Assembly (NCBI RefSeq): GCF_017876315.1
Contig: NZ_JAGINU010000001.1
Span: 372,001-436,000, forward strand
Direction: 5' to 3'
DNA length: 64,000 nucleotides
Source of the DNA: Pseudonocardia parietis
GTDB lineage: Bacteria; Actinomycetota; Actinomycetes; Mycobacteriales; Pseudonocardiaceae
Under the pieces are notes generated by a model. That model made no database searches. It had not been told where the DNA came from and saw only the letters and a program-made list of their open reading frames with translations. Made by a program: the position numbers and the translations under genes. Shown one piece after another: positions 50,989 to 59,984 of the stretch. The first letter of the stretch is position 1. Every line of letters begins with the position of its first letter.

Positions 50989-51847
50989 TCCACCGGACGA
51001 GGCGGATCGTCCGGTAGGCGGTGACGGCGGCGAGAAGGCCCGCCCAGGCGTGCAGGACCACGCCGTCGGCCAGCGCCTGGGTCCCCGAGCGGAACCGCCA
51101 GACCAGCGCGAGCGCGGCCAGTAGCACCGAGGCGCCCCACAGCGCCCACCACACCAGCAGGCCGCGTGAGGGCGACGGCCGCCGGTGCACGGGCAGTTCC
51201 AGCGCCGCGTGCTCCGTCTCGGCCAGCAGTGACCCGGGCGCCACCAGGTTCCATCCGGGAACCAGCCAGCCCGCGACGACCCGTCGCCTGCTGCGCCACG
51301 GCCGCGTCCCCGACCGGTCCGCGGCGGCCCGGTACGCCCAGAGGCTCCACGAGATCGTCAACACCCCGGCCGCGATCACCGCCGCGATCGACGACCAGCC
51401 GCCGAACCAGACCATCGCGTCCGACCAGCCGACCGCGACCGGCGACAGGGCGTCCGAGCGGCTCGCCAGCAGCAGGCCGTACCGCCACACCTCCGCGACG
51501 GCGGCGACCGCGCTCACGACGACCGTCACCCAGAGCACCGGGATCAGCTGACCGGCCAGCCAGCGGGCCCGCTCCAGCGGCGGGACCGGGCCGTCGCCCG
51601 CGTCCGACGGTGCTCGCCACGGCCCGACCGGCAGTCCCCAGCGCGGCACGGACCGGTAGCGCGGCGGGCCGGTGTAGCGCTGCGCCGGCACCGCGGCCGG
51701 GCGCGGCCGCGTGGTCTCCGGCGGTGTCGCCACCCACTCCATCGCCGCCAGATAGCGGCCGCACCACGGGCAGAACACGCCGCTGCCCGGTGCCGCCTGC
51801 CGCCCGCAGCGCGGGCACGGCGGCAACCCGGTGGATCCGTGCGGCAC
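50849..51847 (-). CDS. DUF4328 membrane protein with N-terminal zinc ribbon
   Basis: A 332-residue protein. LPPCPRCGRQ and VFCPWCGRYL near the start form a CxxC-x14-CxxC zinc ribbon, followed by about six transmembrane helices (LIPVLWVTVVVSAVAAVAEV, SIAAVIAAGVLTISWSLWAY, GLLVWWALWGASVLLAALALV) typical of DUF4328. GWLVPGWNLVAPGSLLAE is a family motif. The Pro/Ala-rich C-terminus shares 140 bases with the third roadblock gene in the opposite strand. GTG start at 51847. Confidence 0.8.
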   Translation of the reverse strand: MPHGSTGLPPCPRCGRQAAPGSGVFCPWCGRYLAAMEWVATPPETTRPRPAAVPAQRYTGPPRYRSVPRWGLPVGPWRAPSDAGDGPVPPLERARWLAGQLIPVLWVTVVVSAVAAVAEVWRYGLLLASRSDALSPVAVGWSDAMVWFGGWSSIAAVIAAGVLTISWSLWAYRAAADRSGTRPWRSRRRVVAGWLVPGWNLVAPGSLLAETEHAALELPVHRRPSPSRGLLVWWALWGASVLLAALALVWRFRSGTQALADGVVLHAWAGLLAAVTAYRTIRLVRWITALLEPDPRSPRELLVRPAAGGVTAASPTAKPPAPATTAPEAPTG

Positions 51848-51856
51848 GGCCGGCGC

Positions 51857-52186
51857 TCAGGCGATCCGGGGGGCGCTGCCGTCGTCGGTGACCACGTCAC
51901 GACCGGTGGCAGCCCAGTCCTGCATGCCACCGGCCACGTTGACGGCGGGGAAGCCCTGCTGGGTCAGGTAGGCGACGACCCGCGCCGACCGGCCGCCGGA
52001 GCGGCAGACGATGTAGAGCGGGTCATCGGTGGGGATGTCGCCCATCCGGCCCGCCAGCTCGGACATCGGCAGGTGGCGGGCCGTCGGGGCGTGCCCGGCC
52101 GTCCACTCGTCGAGCTCGCGGACGTCCAGGATCGGGGCGTCGGCGGGCAGGTCGGACACGCGCGCGGTGGGCACCTCGTCGGACAT
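51857..52186 (-). CDS. Rhodanese-domain protein
   Basis: A 109-residue single rhodanese domain: ILDVRELDEWTAGHAPTARHLP and YIVCRSGGRSARVVAYL, in which the cysteine of CRSGGRS is the sulfur acceptor. GMQDW is a conserved closing motif. Cytoplasmic sulfurtransferase with unknown partner. ATG 52186 chosen over ATG 52195, because an AGG is better spaced. It is 9 bases from the next gene. Confidence 0.88.
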   Translation of the reverse strand: MSDEVPTARVSDLPADAPILDVRELDEWTAGHAPTARHLPMSELAGRMGDIPTDDPLYIVCRSGGRSARVVAYLTQQGFPAVNVAGGMQDWAATGRDVVTDDGSAPRIA

Positions 52187-52290
52187 GCGCGCCATCCTGC
52201 CACGCAGCACCGTCAACACCCGGTGAGCGACGGACGCGCCGGCCCGGATGATCCCGGACCGGCGCGTCGGTCGTACTCGGTCGCCGGCGC

Positions 52291-54237
52291 CTACCGCAGG
52301 TCGTCGCGGTAGATCGACCCGTGCGGGATCGTCACCTCGTTCGGGTCCTCCGGCGGTGCGGCCCGGAATCCGCCGGAGGCGTGCACCGGCCGGTACCCGC
52401 CGGTGCCCTGTCCCCCGTGCCGCCCGTATCCGGCTGTGAACCCGGATGCGCCGACGGCCGGCTGGGTACCGGTCAGGCCGGTGTTGCCGAAAAGCTCCCC
52501 GGCCTGGCGGCTGGTCTGGGAGCGGCGGGGCGGCTGGTTCCCGCCGGGGGCCGGGCGCGGCCGGGCGGCCGCTCCGCCGCGGATCGGGGCACCGGCCAGC
52601 TCGGAGGCAGGCACCGCGGTGCTCCTGGGCTCCTCCGTCACGGTGGTCGCCCGGACGGCTCCGGCGCCGGTCAGCGAGCGAACCTCCATCTCGGCGAACC
52701 GGGCGGCGTCGAACTGCTCGCGTCCACCGAGCAGCGTGCCGACGATCCCCAGCAGGAACGACGCCGGGATCGACACCAGGCCGGGGTTGGACAGCGGGAA
52801 GATCGCGAAGTCGACGCCCGGGATCATCGCGGTCGGCGAGCCGGACACGGCGGGCGAGACCACGATCAGCCCCACGCAGATCAGCACGCCGCCGTAGATG
52901 CTGCACAGCGCGCCGGTGGTGTTGAAGCGCCGCCAGAACAGCGAGAACAGGATCGTCGGCAGGTTCGCCGAGGCCGCGACGGCGAACGCCAGCGCCACCA
53001 GGAACGCGACGTTCTGGCCGTTCGCGACGATCCCGCCGCCGATCGCGACGAGGCCGATGACCAGCGCCGTCGTCCGTGCGACCTTGACCTCGGAGTCCGG
53101 CGACGCCTTGCCGCGCCGCAGGACGTTCGCGTAGACGTCGTGCGCGAACGAGGCCGACGCGGTGATCGTCAGGCCGGCGACGACCGCGAGGATCGTCGCG
53201 AACGCGACCGCGGAGATCAGGCCCAGCATGATCTCGCCACCGAGCGCGTACGCGAGCAGCGGGGCCGCGTCGTTCTGGTTCTCCCGGGTGATCGTCCCCG
53301 GCGGCAGCAGCGCCGTCGCGCCGTACCCGAGGACCAGGGTGAACAGGTAGAACGTGCCGATCAGCCAGATCGCCCAGACCACCGAGCGGCGGGCCTCCTT
53401 GGCCGAGGGCACCGTGTAGAAGCGCATCAGGATGTGCGGCAGGCCCGCGGTGCCCAGCACCAGGGCCAGGCCCAGCGAGATGAAGTCGACCTTGTTCGTG
53501 TACTGCAGCCCCGGGTTGAGGATGGCCTCGCCGTGCTCGGAGTTCTCGGTCGCCCGCTCCAGCACGGTGGACAGGTCGAACCCGTACCGGCCGAGCACCC
53601 AGGTCGTCATCACGGCGGCGCCGACGAGCAGCAGCCCGGCCTTGATGATCTGCACCCAGGTGGTGCCCTTCATGCCGCCGAACAGCACGTAGACGACCAT
53701 CAGGCCGCCGACGACCACGATCACCATCGCCTGCGAGAACGAGTCGTCCTTCGGGATCTGTAACAGCAGCGAGATCAGGCCGCCGGCGCCCGCCATCTGC
53801 GCGATGAGGTAGAAGAGCGAGACGATCAGCGTGGACGTCGCGGCGGCTGCGCGGACGGGCCGCTGGCGCATGCGGAAGGCCAGGACGTCACCCATGGTGA
53901 ACCGGCCGGTGTTGCGCAGCAGCTCGGCGACCAGCAGCAGGGCCATCAGCCAGCCGACCAGGAAGCCGATCGAGTAGAGGAACCCGTCGTAGCCGTAGAG
54001 CGCGATCGCGCCGGCGATGCCGAGGAACGATGCCGCGGACAGGAAGTCGCCCGCGATCGCGGTGCCGTTCTGCGGACCGGTGAACGCGTGCCCACCGGTG
54101 TAGTAGTCGGCGCGGGTCGCGTTGGTGCGGCTGACCCGGAGCACGATCATCAGGGTCACGATCACGAACAGCAGGAAGAACCCGAGGTTCGCGGTGACGT
54201 TGCCGACCGACTCGGCCTGGGCGAGGACGTCGCTCAC
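52291..54237 (-). CDS. mctC: Acetate/propionate-type symporter, ActP/MctC family
   Basis: A 648-residue SSS protein with about 13 helices. SAASFLGIAGAIALYGYDGF and the LGTAGLPHILMRFYTVPSAKEARRS segment are diagnostic of ActP/MctC monocarboxylate transporters. The last 120 residues form an extra cytoplasmic, Arg/Pro-rich tail. GTG start overlaps the DUF485 stop (GTGA), as in the E. coli yjcH-actP and corynebacterial cg0952-mctC pairs. Confidence 0.9.
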   Translation of the reverse strand: MSDVLAQAESVGNVTANLGFFLLFVIVTLMIVLRVSRTNATRADYYTGGHAFTGPQNGTAIAGDFLSAASFLGIAGAIALYGYDGFLYSIGFLVGWLMALLLVAELLRNTGRFTMGDVLAFRMRQRPVRAAAATSTLIVSLFYLIAQMAGAGGLISLLLQIPKDDSFSQAMVIVVVGGLMVVYVLFGGMKGTTWVQIIKAGLLLVGAAVMTTWVLGRYGFDLSTVLERATENSEHGEAILNPGLQYTNKVDFISLGLALVLGTAGLPHILMRFYTVPSAKEARRSVVWAIWLIGTFYLFTLVLGYGATALLPPGTITRENQNDAAPLLAYALGGEIMLGLISAVAFATILAVVAGLTITASASFAHDVYANVLRRGKASPDSEVKVARTTALVIGLVAIGGGIVANGQNVAFLVALAFAVAASANLPTILFSLFWRRFNTTGALCSIYGGVLICVGLIVVSPAVSGSPTAMIPGVDFAIFPLSNPGLVSIPASFLLGIVGTLLGGREQFDAARFAEMEVRSLTGAGAVRATTVTEEPRSTAVPASELAGAPIRGGAAARPRPAPGGNQPPRRSQTSRQAGELFGNTGLTGTQPAVGASGFTAGYGRHGGQGTGGYRPVHASGGFRAAPPEDPNEVTIPHGSIYRDDLR

Positions 54238-54581
54238 GCGCGCACCTCCTGGCTACCGGCCTCGACCCGGGCCCGGAGCTCGGCGGCCGGGCCGTCCAGC
54301 TCGCGCTCGGCGAACCGGACGTACAGCGTCGTGATCGCGAACGTGCTGACGAACTGGCCGAGGCCGATGAGCAGGCCGACGGTGATCGTCCCGGTGACCC
54401 GGATCGACATGAACTCCGGCGCGTAGCTCGCGAGTCCCACGTAGGCCAGGTACCAGGCCAGGAAGATCGCCGTCATCGGGAACACGTAGCGGCGGAGCCG
54501 GCCACGGAACGCCCGGAACTCGGGGTCGGCCTGGACCTGCTGGTAGATGGTGCCGGCCGAGCGCTGCGCGGGGGTGCTCAT
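54234..54581 (-). CDS. DUF485 symporter accessory protein (YjcH-like)
   Basis: A 115-residue protein with two helices (FPMTAIFLAWYLAYVGLASYAPEFM and ITVGLLIGLGQFVSTFAITTLYVRFAE) and the DUF485 block QADPEFRAFRGRLRRYVFPM. It is the small partner of ActP/MctC. ATG 54581 chosen; GTG 54593 is in frame. The upstream gap contains the dyad at 54625-54651. Confidence 0.88.
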   Translation of the reverse strand: MSTPAQRSAGTIYQQVQADPEFRAFRGRLRRYVFPMTAIFLAWYLAYVGLASYAPEFMSIRVTGTITVGLLIGLGQFVSTFAITTLYVRFAERELDGPAAELRARVEAGSQEVRA

Positions 54582-54624
54582 GGCGCCGTTCACCGGTCCT
54601 TTCGGTCGTTCTGGCGGGGAGCCG

Positions 54625-54651
54625 GGCACGGCGTGGCCGGGGAGCCGTGCC
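54625..54651. repeat. 8-base inverted repeat between the two symporter operons
   Basis: GGCACGGC and GCCGTGCC are exact complements with an 11-base spacer, in the 223-base gap downstream of the second symporter and upstream of DUF485. No T-run follows on the minus strand, so terminator, attenuator and operator are all possible. Confidence 0.4.
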
Positions 54652-54804
54652 GTGTCCGCGGAAGAACACTTTCCTGGGACAACGACCGGGGCCGGGCGCG
54701 GCGACGATCTCGCGCACCGAACGGCAGGAAGAACCCCGATCCGGACCAACTGTTCGGCCAGGTCGGTCACCGTCCGTGAGCCGAACGGGGGTACCGGACC
54801 CGAT

Positions 54805-56562
54805 TCAGCCGCGGTCGTCCAGCCGGTCGCGCATCAGACCCAGCCGTTCGGGTGCATGCAGTCGCAGGAGTACCTGACCGGCGTCCGCCGGACGGCGCGC
54901 CCGGGTGATCAACGAGACGACGACCATCGTGATGAACGCCAGCGGCACGCTCACGATCGCCGGCCGGTAGAGCAGGACCTCGGCCCAGGCCGCGAGGGGC
55001 CCGGGCAGGAACGCGTCGAGACCGGCCAGGGCCGCGGCCACCGCGCCCGCCGAGGTCACCCCGCCGACGAGGACGCCCACGATCGCGCCGACGGCGGTGA
55101 GCCCACGCCACCAGCCCCCGAGGATCAGCAGCGGGCAGAAGGTCGAGGCCGCGACCGCGAACACCAGCGCGACGGCCTCGGCGAAGTTCAGCCCGGTCGG
55201 GATCAGCGCGACGGCCGTCGGCGGGATTCCGGCCAGCACCGTCGCCAGCGGGAACCGGCGGGTCATCCCACCCTTCCCGGGCAGCACGTCGGTGGACACG
55301 ACGCTGGCGAGGCTCACCAGCAGACCGGACGCGGTCGACAGGAACGCCGCCCACGCACCGGCCGCGACCAGGCCTCCGACCAGCGAGCCCAGCAGGCCGC
55401 TGCCCATCACCGCCGTCGGGAGCAGCAGCACGGCGGCGTCGCTGCGGCCGGTGACCAGCAGCTGCGGCGTGTACACCCGGGACAGCACACCCATCAGCGT
55501 CACCAGGATGTAGAAGCCGCCGAGCATCGCCAGGACGACGACGGCACTGCGCCGCGCCGCCCTGCCGTCGGAGTTGGTGTAGAAGCGGCCGAGCACGTGC
55601 GGCAATCCCATCGTGCCGAGGAACGTGGCCAGGATGAGCGAGTACGTGGCCAGGAGCTGGTGCTCGGCGGAGCCGGTGAAGGGGCGCAGCCAGCTCTCGT
55701 CGTCGGTGGGGGCACCGCTGGTCACCGGCACCGGCTCACCCGCTGCGAACGCCAGCTCGGTGCCGACGGCGACGTCGTGCGACGACCCGGCGTCCCAGCG
55801 GACGGGGCCGTCGACGGGCTGCCCGTCGACGGTGCCGCGGGCGGTGACGTCCACCGGGAGCCGGGCCTCCAGCGTGACCGGGGTGGTCACCGAGACGGTG
55901 GTCGGTTCACGGAACTCGGGCGGTTCGCTCCGGGCGAACGTGTGGTCGTCGCCGTACCAGACCGCAAGCCCGATGATCACCGGGACGGCCAGCGCGGTCA
56001 GCTTGAACCAGTACTGGAACGCCTGCACGAACGTCACCGAACGCATGCCGCCGAACGCGACCGTGACCACCACGATCACCCCCGCGGCGGCCGAGCCGAT
56101 CCAGTCCGGCAGGCCGGTGACGATCCCGAGGGTCAGGCCGGCGCCCTGGATCTGCGGCAGCAGGTAGAGCCAGCAGATGACGATCACGACGGCGGTGCAG
56201 ACCCGGCGCAGCGACGGCGAGGCGAGCCGGGCGTCGGCGAAGTCGGGGACGGTGTAGGCCCCGGAACGGCGCAGCGGGGCGGCGACGAGCAGCAGCAGGA
56301 ACAGGTATCCGGCGGTGTAGCCGACCGCGTACCAGAGCGCGTCGACGCCCTCGACCAGGATCAGACCGGCGATCCCGAGGAACGACGCCGCGGACAGGTA
56401 CTCGCCGGAGATCGCGCCCGCGTTCAGCCGGGACGGCACCGAGCGCGAGGCGACCAGGAAGTCCGAGGTGAGCCGGGTCCGGTGCGCGATCGAGCCGATC
56501 ACCGCGGAGGTCACGGCCAGCAGGACGATCGCGACCAGCGAGATGATCGCGGTGAGGCTCAT
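54805..56562 (-). CDS. Second SSS symporter, substrate unknown
   Basis: A 585-residue SSS protein with about 13 helices. LNAGAISGEYLSAASFLGIAGLILVEG and LGTMGLPHVLGRFYTNSDGRAARRS place it near the ActP group, but it has a long extracytoplasmic insert (about residues 210-280, beginning VWYGDDHTFARSEPPEFREP). Its ATG overlaps the stop of the large low-complexity protein (ATGA). In the same direction lie the LytTR regulator and, further on, the kinase, suggesting a two-component system that senses its substrate. Confidence 0.86.
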   Translation of the reverse strand: MSLTAIISLVAIVLLAVTSAVIGSIAHRTRLTSDFLVASRSVPSRLNAGAISGEYLSAASFLGIAGLILVEGVDALWYAVGYTAGYLFLLLLVAAPLRRSGAYTVPDFADARLASPSLRRVCTAVVIVICWLYLLPQIQGAGLTLGIVTGLPDWIGSAAAGVIVVVTVAFGGMRSVTFVQAFQYWFKLTALAVPVIIGLAVWYGDDHTFARSEPPEFREPTTVSVTTPVTLEARLPVDVTARGTVDGQPVDGPVRWDAGSSHDVAVGTELAFAAGEPVPVTSGAPTDDESWLRPFTGSAEHQLLATYSLILATFLGTMGLPHVLGRFYTNSDGRAARRSAVVVLAMLGGFYILVTLMGVLSRVYTPQLLVTGRSDAAVLLLPTAVMGSGLLGSLVGGLVAAGAWAAFLSTASGLLVSLASVVSTDVLPGKGGMTRRFPLATVLAGIPPTAVALIPTGLNFAEAVALVFAVAASTFCPLLILGGWWRGLTAVGAIVGVLVGGVTSAGAVAAALAGLDAFLPGPLAAWAEVLLYRPAIVSVPLAFITMVVVSLITRARRPADAGQVLLRLHAPERLGLMRDRLDDRG

Positions 56563-58979
56563 CGATCGGCCACGTCCTCCGCGAACTCCTGCTCCGCGGC
56601 CTCGGAGGACCGCACGTACCACCAGCCCAGGCCCAGCAGGAACGGGTAGACGAGCACCCCGAGCACCAGCCAGGGCAACCGAATACCGATGATCTCGATC
56701 GTACCGAGTGCGGGGACGGCCATGAACAGCGCCGGGAGCACCCCCAGGCCGAACAGCGCGACCAGGCTCACCCGCAGGGCGAGCAGCAGCTGGGTGCGGA
56801 CCAGCGAGTTGCGCAGCAGGGTGCCGACGGTCCCCGGGTCCTGGACGTCGGACAGCCTGCGCGACGAGTGCGCGGTCGACCGGCGCTCGGACAGCACGAT
56901 GCGGACGCGGCCGGTCCCGGGGCCCTCCTCGGCCGGCTCCGGGCTCTCCGGTTCGGCGACGACCGGCGCGGCGGTGGACGCGGCGGCGAACCGGCGCGGC
57001 CGGGCCCCGGTGTAGGGCGCGGGCCCGGTGACGGACAGGTCCGGGGGCGCGTCGTCGGCCGGGCCCGGTGCGGGTGCCGGGGCGACCTGGGGGTCGAGGC
57101 CGGGGGCGCGCCAGATGACCTCGGTGCGCTCTGCCGCGGTCTCCCGCAGGTCGTCGTCATCGTCGTAGTCGTCGTCGTAGTCGTCCTGATCGGTGTACCG
57201 AGCCGGAGCCTCGTCCGTGTCCCGAGCCGGGGCGGGGACCGCGGCCGGGCCGGGGATCGAGACGACCGCGTCGTCCTGGTCCGCGGAGAGGTCGGGCGGG
57301 GCGGTCGCGCTGCGTCGCCCGGTCGCCGTCCAGTGGGTCGGGACCGGGCGGGTCTCCGGGTGCTCCTCGACGCCGGCCTGGTCCGCCGTGGTGCCGGTGC
57401 CGGTGCCGGTGTGGAGGACATCGGGATCGGGCGCCCAGTCGCTGGTCCAGGCCGAGGTCATCGCCCCGGGGACCCGCCGGGGCAGGCGGGAGGCGCCGGT
57501 GACCGGCGGCCACTGCTTACCGCTGTCGGTGGGGCCCGGGCCGTTCGGCCGGTCACCGGAGCCGGTGGTGCCGCCCCGCTCGCCGTCCGGGGCGTCCGGG
57601 CTCGGGAGCAGCGTCGAGCGCGGCCGGGGCGCGCCCGCGCGCTGACGGACGCGCGACGGCCGGGCCTTCTCGGCGGTGCCGCCCTGCTCACCGTCGCCCG
57701 GCTCGTCGACGTCACCGGGGGCGGGGTGCCCACCGGAGGGGGCGGGGCCCGCGGAAGCGACCGATCCGGTCGCGACCGGATCGTCAGCGGGCGCACCCGT
57801 GACCGTCGCGGGCTCCGGCGTGGCCGGACCGGTGGGCGCGACGGTGTTCGTGGGCGCACCCGGAGCCGGCGGGGCCGAGCTGGGCGCGGCGCGATCGCTG
57901 GGGGCAGCAGGTGCCGCAGGAGCGACCGGAGCGGCGGGTGCCGGCGAAGCGGGTGCCGGCGAAGCAGTAGGCGCCGGCGGACCAGCGGGCGCGGCCGGAG
58001 CAGCGGGTGCCGGCGGGCCAGCGGGCGCCGGCGGACCAGCGGATGCGGGAGCAGCAGGTGCCGACGACGAAGCAGCAGGTGGCGAAGCGGCGGCGGGTGC
58101 GGCGGAAGCCGTGGGTGCGGCGGAATCCGTGGGTGCCGCGGAATCCGTGGGTGCGGCGGGAGAAGGCGCCGCGGAAGCCGTGGGGGCGGTGGCCGCAGGT
58201 GCCGCGGGTGCGGCGGCTCGCTGCGCGTGGTCGGCACCGTTGCCGGTGGCCTCGCCGTCCCCGGGCGCACCGGCCCCGGCGGTACCGGGCCCGGCAGTAC
58301 GGGCCCCGCCCGATCCGTCCGCCGGCACCACGCGGGCGTGCCGGCCGGACTCGCCGGACCGTCCGGCGACCCGGCGCGCGATCTCCTGCTGCAGCCAGGC
58401 CGAGCCGTCGGTATCGGTATCGGTGTCCCGGCGGGCCCGGCGCGCTGCGCGGCCGCCGGTCGTCGCGGGGCCGGCGACCGGCGCACCGGGGTCCGGCTCC
58501 GACCGCGCGTCGGCCCCCTCGGCCCCGTCCTGCCGCGGGGCGGGGCGGGGGTGACCTGCTGAGATGTTCGGGCTGCGCGGGCGCGGCGGGACCGCGCCCG
58601 CCGCACCGTCGGACGGATGGTGACCGTTCGGGGCCGGGCCGGCAGCGGTCGGGGGCGGCGCTGTGGGGCCGGAACGGGCGGCGCCGTTCGACGGCGCGGC
58701 AGCACCATCCGCCCGGGCGGCATCAGGCACTGGCCGGGCGGCGTCGGGTCCCGTGCGGCCGGCGTCGGGCCCCGATCGGGCGGTGTCGGGACGCGGGCGG
58801 GCGGTGTCGGGACGCGGGCGGGCGGGGTCGGGACGCGGGCGGGCGGGGTCGGGACGCGGGCGGGCGGGGTCGGGACGCGGCGGGGCGGGGCCCGGGTCCG
58901 CGGCCCCGGTGGAATCGTCCGGCGCCCGCTCGGACGCCGGACGCACCGACGGCTGGACGCCGCCGGTGGACCTGCTCAC
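56559..58979 (-). CDS. 806-residue disordered protein ending in a two-helix symporter-subunit-like domain
   Basis: The first ~700 residues are low complexity: RPRPDPA-type 7-residue repeats near the start, APTDSA-type 6-residue repeats, long Ala/Pro runs, and an acidic DDYDDDYDDDDD patch (about residue 600). The C-terminal ~110 residues hold LLRNSLVRTQLLLALRVSLVALFG and LPWLVLGVLVYPFLLGLGWWYVRSSEAAEQEF, a pair of helices reminiscent of DUF485-type symporter subunits. I chose GTG 58979, which overlaps the regulator stop (GTGA). Its stop overlaps the symporter start. The length is far beyond ordinary subunits (about 100). Confidence 0.75.
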   Translation of the reverse strand: MSRSTGGVQPSVRPASERAPDDSTGAADPGPAPPRPDPARPRPDPARPRPDPARPRPDTARPRPDTARSGPDAGRTGPDAARPVPDAARADGAAAPSNGAARSGPTAPPPTAAGPAPNGHHPSDGAAGAVPPRPRSPNISAGHPRPAPRQDGAEGADARSEPDPGAPVAGPATTGGRAARRARRDTDTDTDGSAWLQQEIARRVAGRSGESGRHARVVPADGSGGARTAGPGTAGAGAPGDGEATGNGADHAQRAAAPAAPAATAPTASAAPSPAAPTDSAAPTDSAAPTASAAPAAASPPAASSSAPAAPASAGPPAPAGPPAPAAPAAPAGPPAPTASPAPASPAPAAPVAPAAPAAPSDRAAPSSAPPAPGAPTNTVAPTGPATPEPATVTGAPADDPVATGSVASAGPAPSGGHPAPGDVDEPGDGEQGGTAEKARPSRVRQRAGAPRPRSTLLPSPDAPDGERGGTTGSGDRPNGPGPTDSGKQWPPVTGASRLPRRVPGAMTSAWTSDWAPDPDVLHTGTGTGTTADQAGVEEHPETRPVPTHWTATGRRSATAPPDLSADQDDAVVSIPGPAAVPAPARDTDEAPARYTDQDDYDDDYDDDDDLRETAAERTEVIWRAPGLDPQVAPAPAPGPADDAPPDLSVTGPAPYTGARPRRFAAASTAAPVVAEPESPEPAEEGPGTGRVRIVLSERRSTAHSSRRLSDVQDPGTVGTLLRNSLVRTQLLLALRVSLVALFGLGVLPALFMAVPALGTIEIIGIRLPWLVLGVLVYPFLLGLGWWYVRSSEAAEQEFAEDVADR
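58788..58871 (-). repeat. 21-base tandem repeat in the disordered protein gene
   Basis: Four consecutive 21-base units (58788-58808, 58809-58829, 58830-58850, 58851-58871) differ only by one T/G change and encode the seven-residue unit RPRPDPA or RPRPDTA, with degenerate copies on both sides. The unit length keeps the frame, so copy number could vary without breaking the protein. Confidence 0.8.
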
Positions 58980-59827
58980 CTCTGGCTCCACGCCTGCTTG
59001 GTCGCGCGGACGAGCCGGTCCTTCAGTTCACGGGTGTGCCGGCGACTGACCGGCAGCTCGGCGGTCTCCGGGCCGGACCCGATGCGGACGACGTAGCCGG
59101 ACCCGGCCAGCCGGAGCTCGGTGACCAGCGGCAGCGCCACCAGGAACGACCGGTGGATCCGGACGAAGCCGGCGTCGCGCCAGCGGTCCTCCAGCACCGA
59201 CAACGGTATCCGGACGAGGTGGCTGCCGTCGGTGGTGTGCAGCCGGGCGTAGTCGCCCTGGGCCTCGACGTAGCGCACCGCGGACCGCGGGACGAGCTTG
59301 GTCGTACCGGCCAGCTCGACCGGGATCACCTCGTCGTCGCCGGACTCGTCGCGGACCGGCTCGACCGGGCCGGCGCGCTGGGTCGACAGGATCCGGTCCA
59401 GGGCCGCGGAGAGCCGCTCGGTCCGCAGTGGCTTGAGCAGGTAGTCGATGGCGCCGACGTCGTAGGCGTCGACCGCGCGGTCGTCGTGCGCGGTGACGAA
59501 CACGATCGCCGGCTGCACGGCCATGTTCTTCAGCACCCGGGCGAGCTCGAGGCCGTCGAGCCCCGGCATCCGGATGTCGAGGAACACGGCGTCGATGTCG
59601 GTCTGCTCGGCGACGTCCGTGCCCCCGGCGGCCCCGGGTGGGGCCCCGGCGGGCGCACCGGCCCGGCGACCGTTGAGGATGCGCAGCGCTTCGGTGGACT
59701 CCGCGGCCTTCAGGACCGTCGTGACACGCGGGTCCTCGTTCAGCAGGAAAGCCATCTCCTCGAGTGCGGGCTGCTCGTCGTCCACCGCGAGCACGACCAG
59801 TCCCCGAGTGGTGTCGTTGCTGTCCAC
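58976..59827 (-). CDS. LytTR-type response regulator
   Basis: A 283-residue regulator. The receiver domain has acids in LAVDDEQPALEE, the phospho-acceptor in DAVFLDIRMPG, and the lysine in YLLKPL. It carries an odd Gly/Ala-rich insert (about residues 52-70). The LytTR DNA-binding domain starts near residue 175 (KLVPRSAVRYVEAQGDYARLHTTDG) and ends with HRSFLVAL and VSRRHTRELKDRL. GTG 59827 chosen. Its stop overlaps the disordered-protein gene. Probable partner of the kinase at 60983-62236. Confidence 0.9.
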   Translation of the reverse strand: MDSNDTTRGLVVLAVDDEQPALEEMAFLLNEDPRVTTVLKAAESTEALRILNGRRAGAPAGAPPGAAGGTDVAEQTDIDAVFLDIRMPGLDGLELARVLKNMAVQPAIVFVTAHDDRAVDAYDVGAIDYLLKPLRTERLSAALDRILSTQRAGPVEPVRDESGDDEVIPVELAGTTKLVPRSAVRYVEAQGDYARLHTTDGSHLVRIPLSVLEDRWRDAGFVRIHRSFLVALPLVTELRLAGSGYVVRIGSGPETAELPVSRRHTRELKDRLVRATKQAWSQR

Positions 59828-59984
59828 GATCTCCTCATCCTGCTTCCGGGCCGGGGCCGGGGCGACATCGCCATCGATGATCGCCCGGCGCCGCGACCAT
59901 GGTGACGTGCGAACGCGCCGGATGCCAGGGCGCGAACCGGATCGGTGACCGTCCGGACACCGTGAGCACAGCCGTCCGTCCGTC

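Noticed and set aside
54652..54690. CRP/GlxR-type site near the symporter promoter
   Set aside because: A GTGT...ACAC pattern exists but the half-sites are unequal and lack the consensus centre; too weak to annotate.
56868..58979. Several long open frames in other frames of the repetitive gene at 56.6-59.0 kb
   Set aside because: Repeats free of stop codons on both strands produce them; only the frame coupled to the regulator and symporter ends in a plausible membrane domain.
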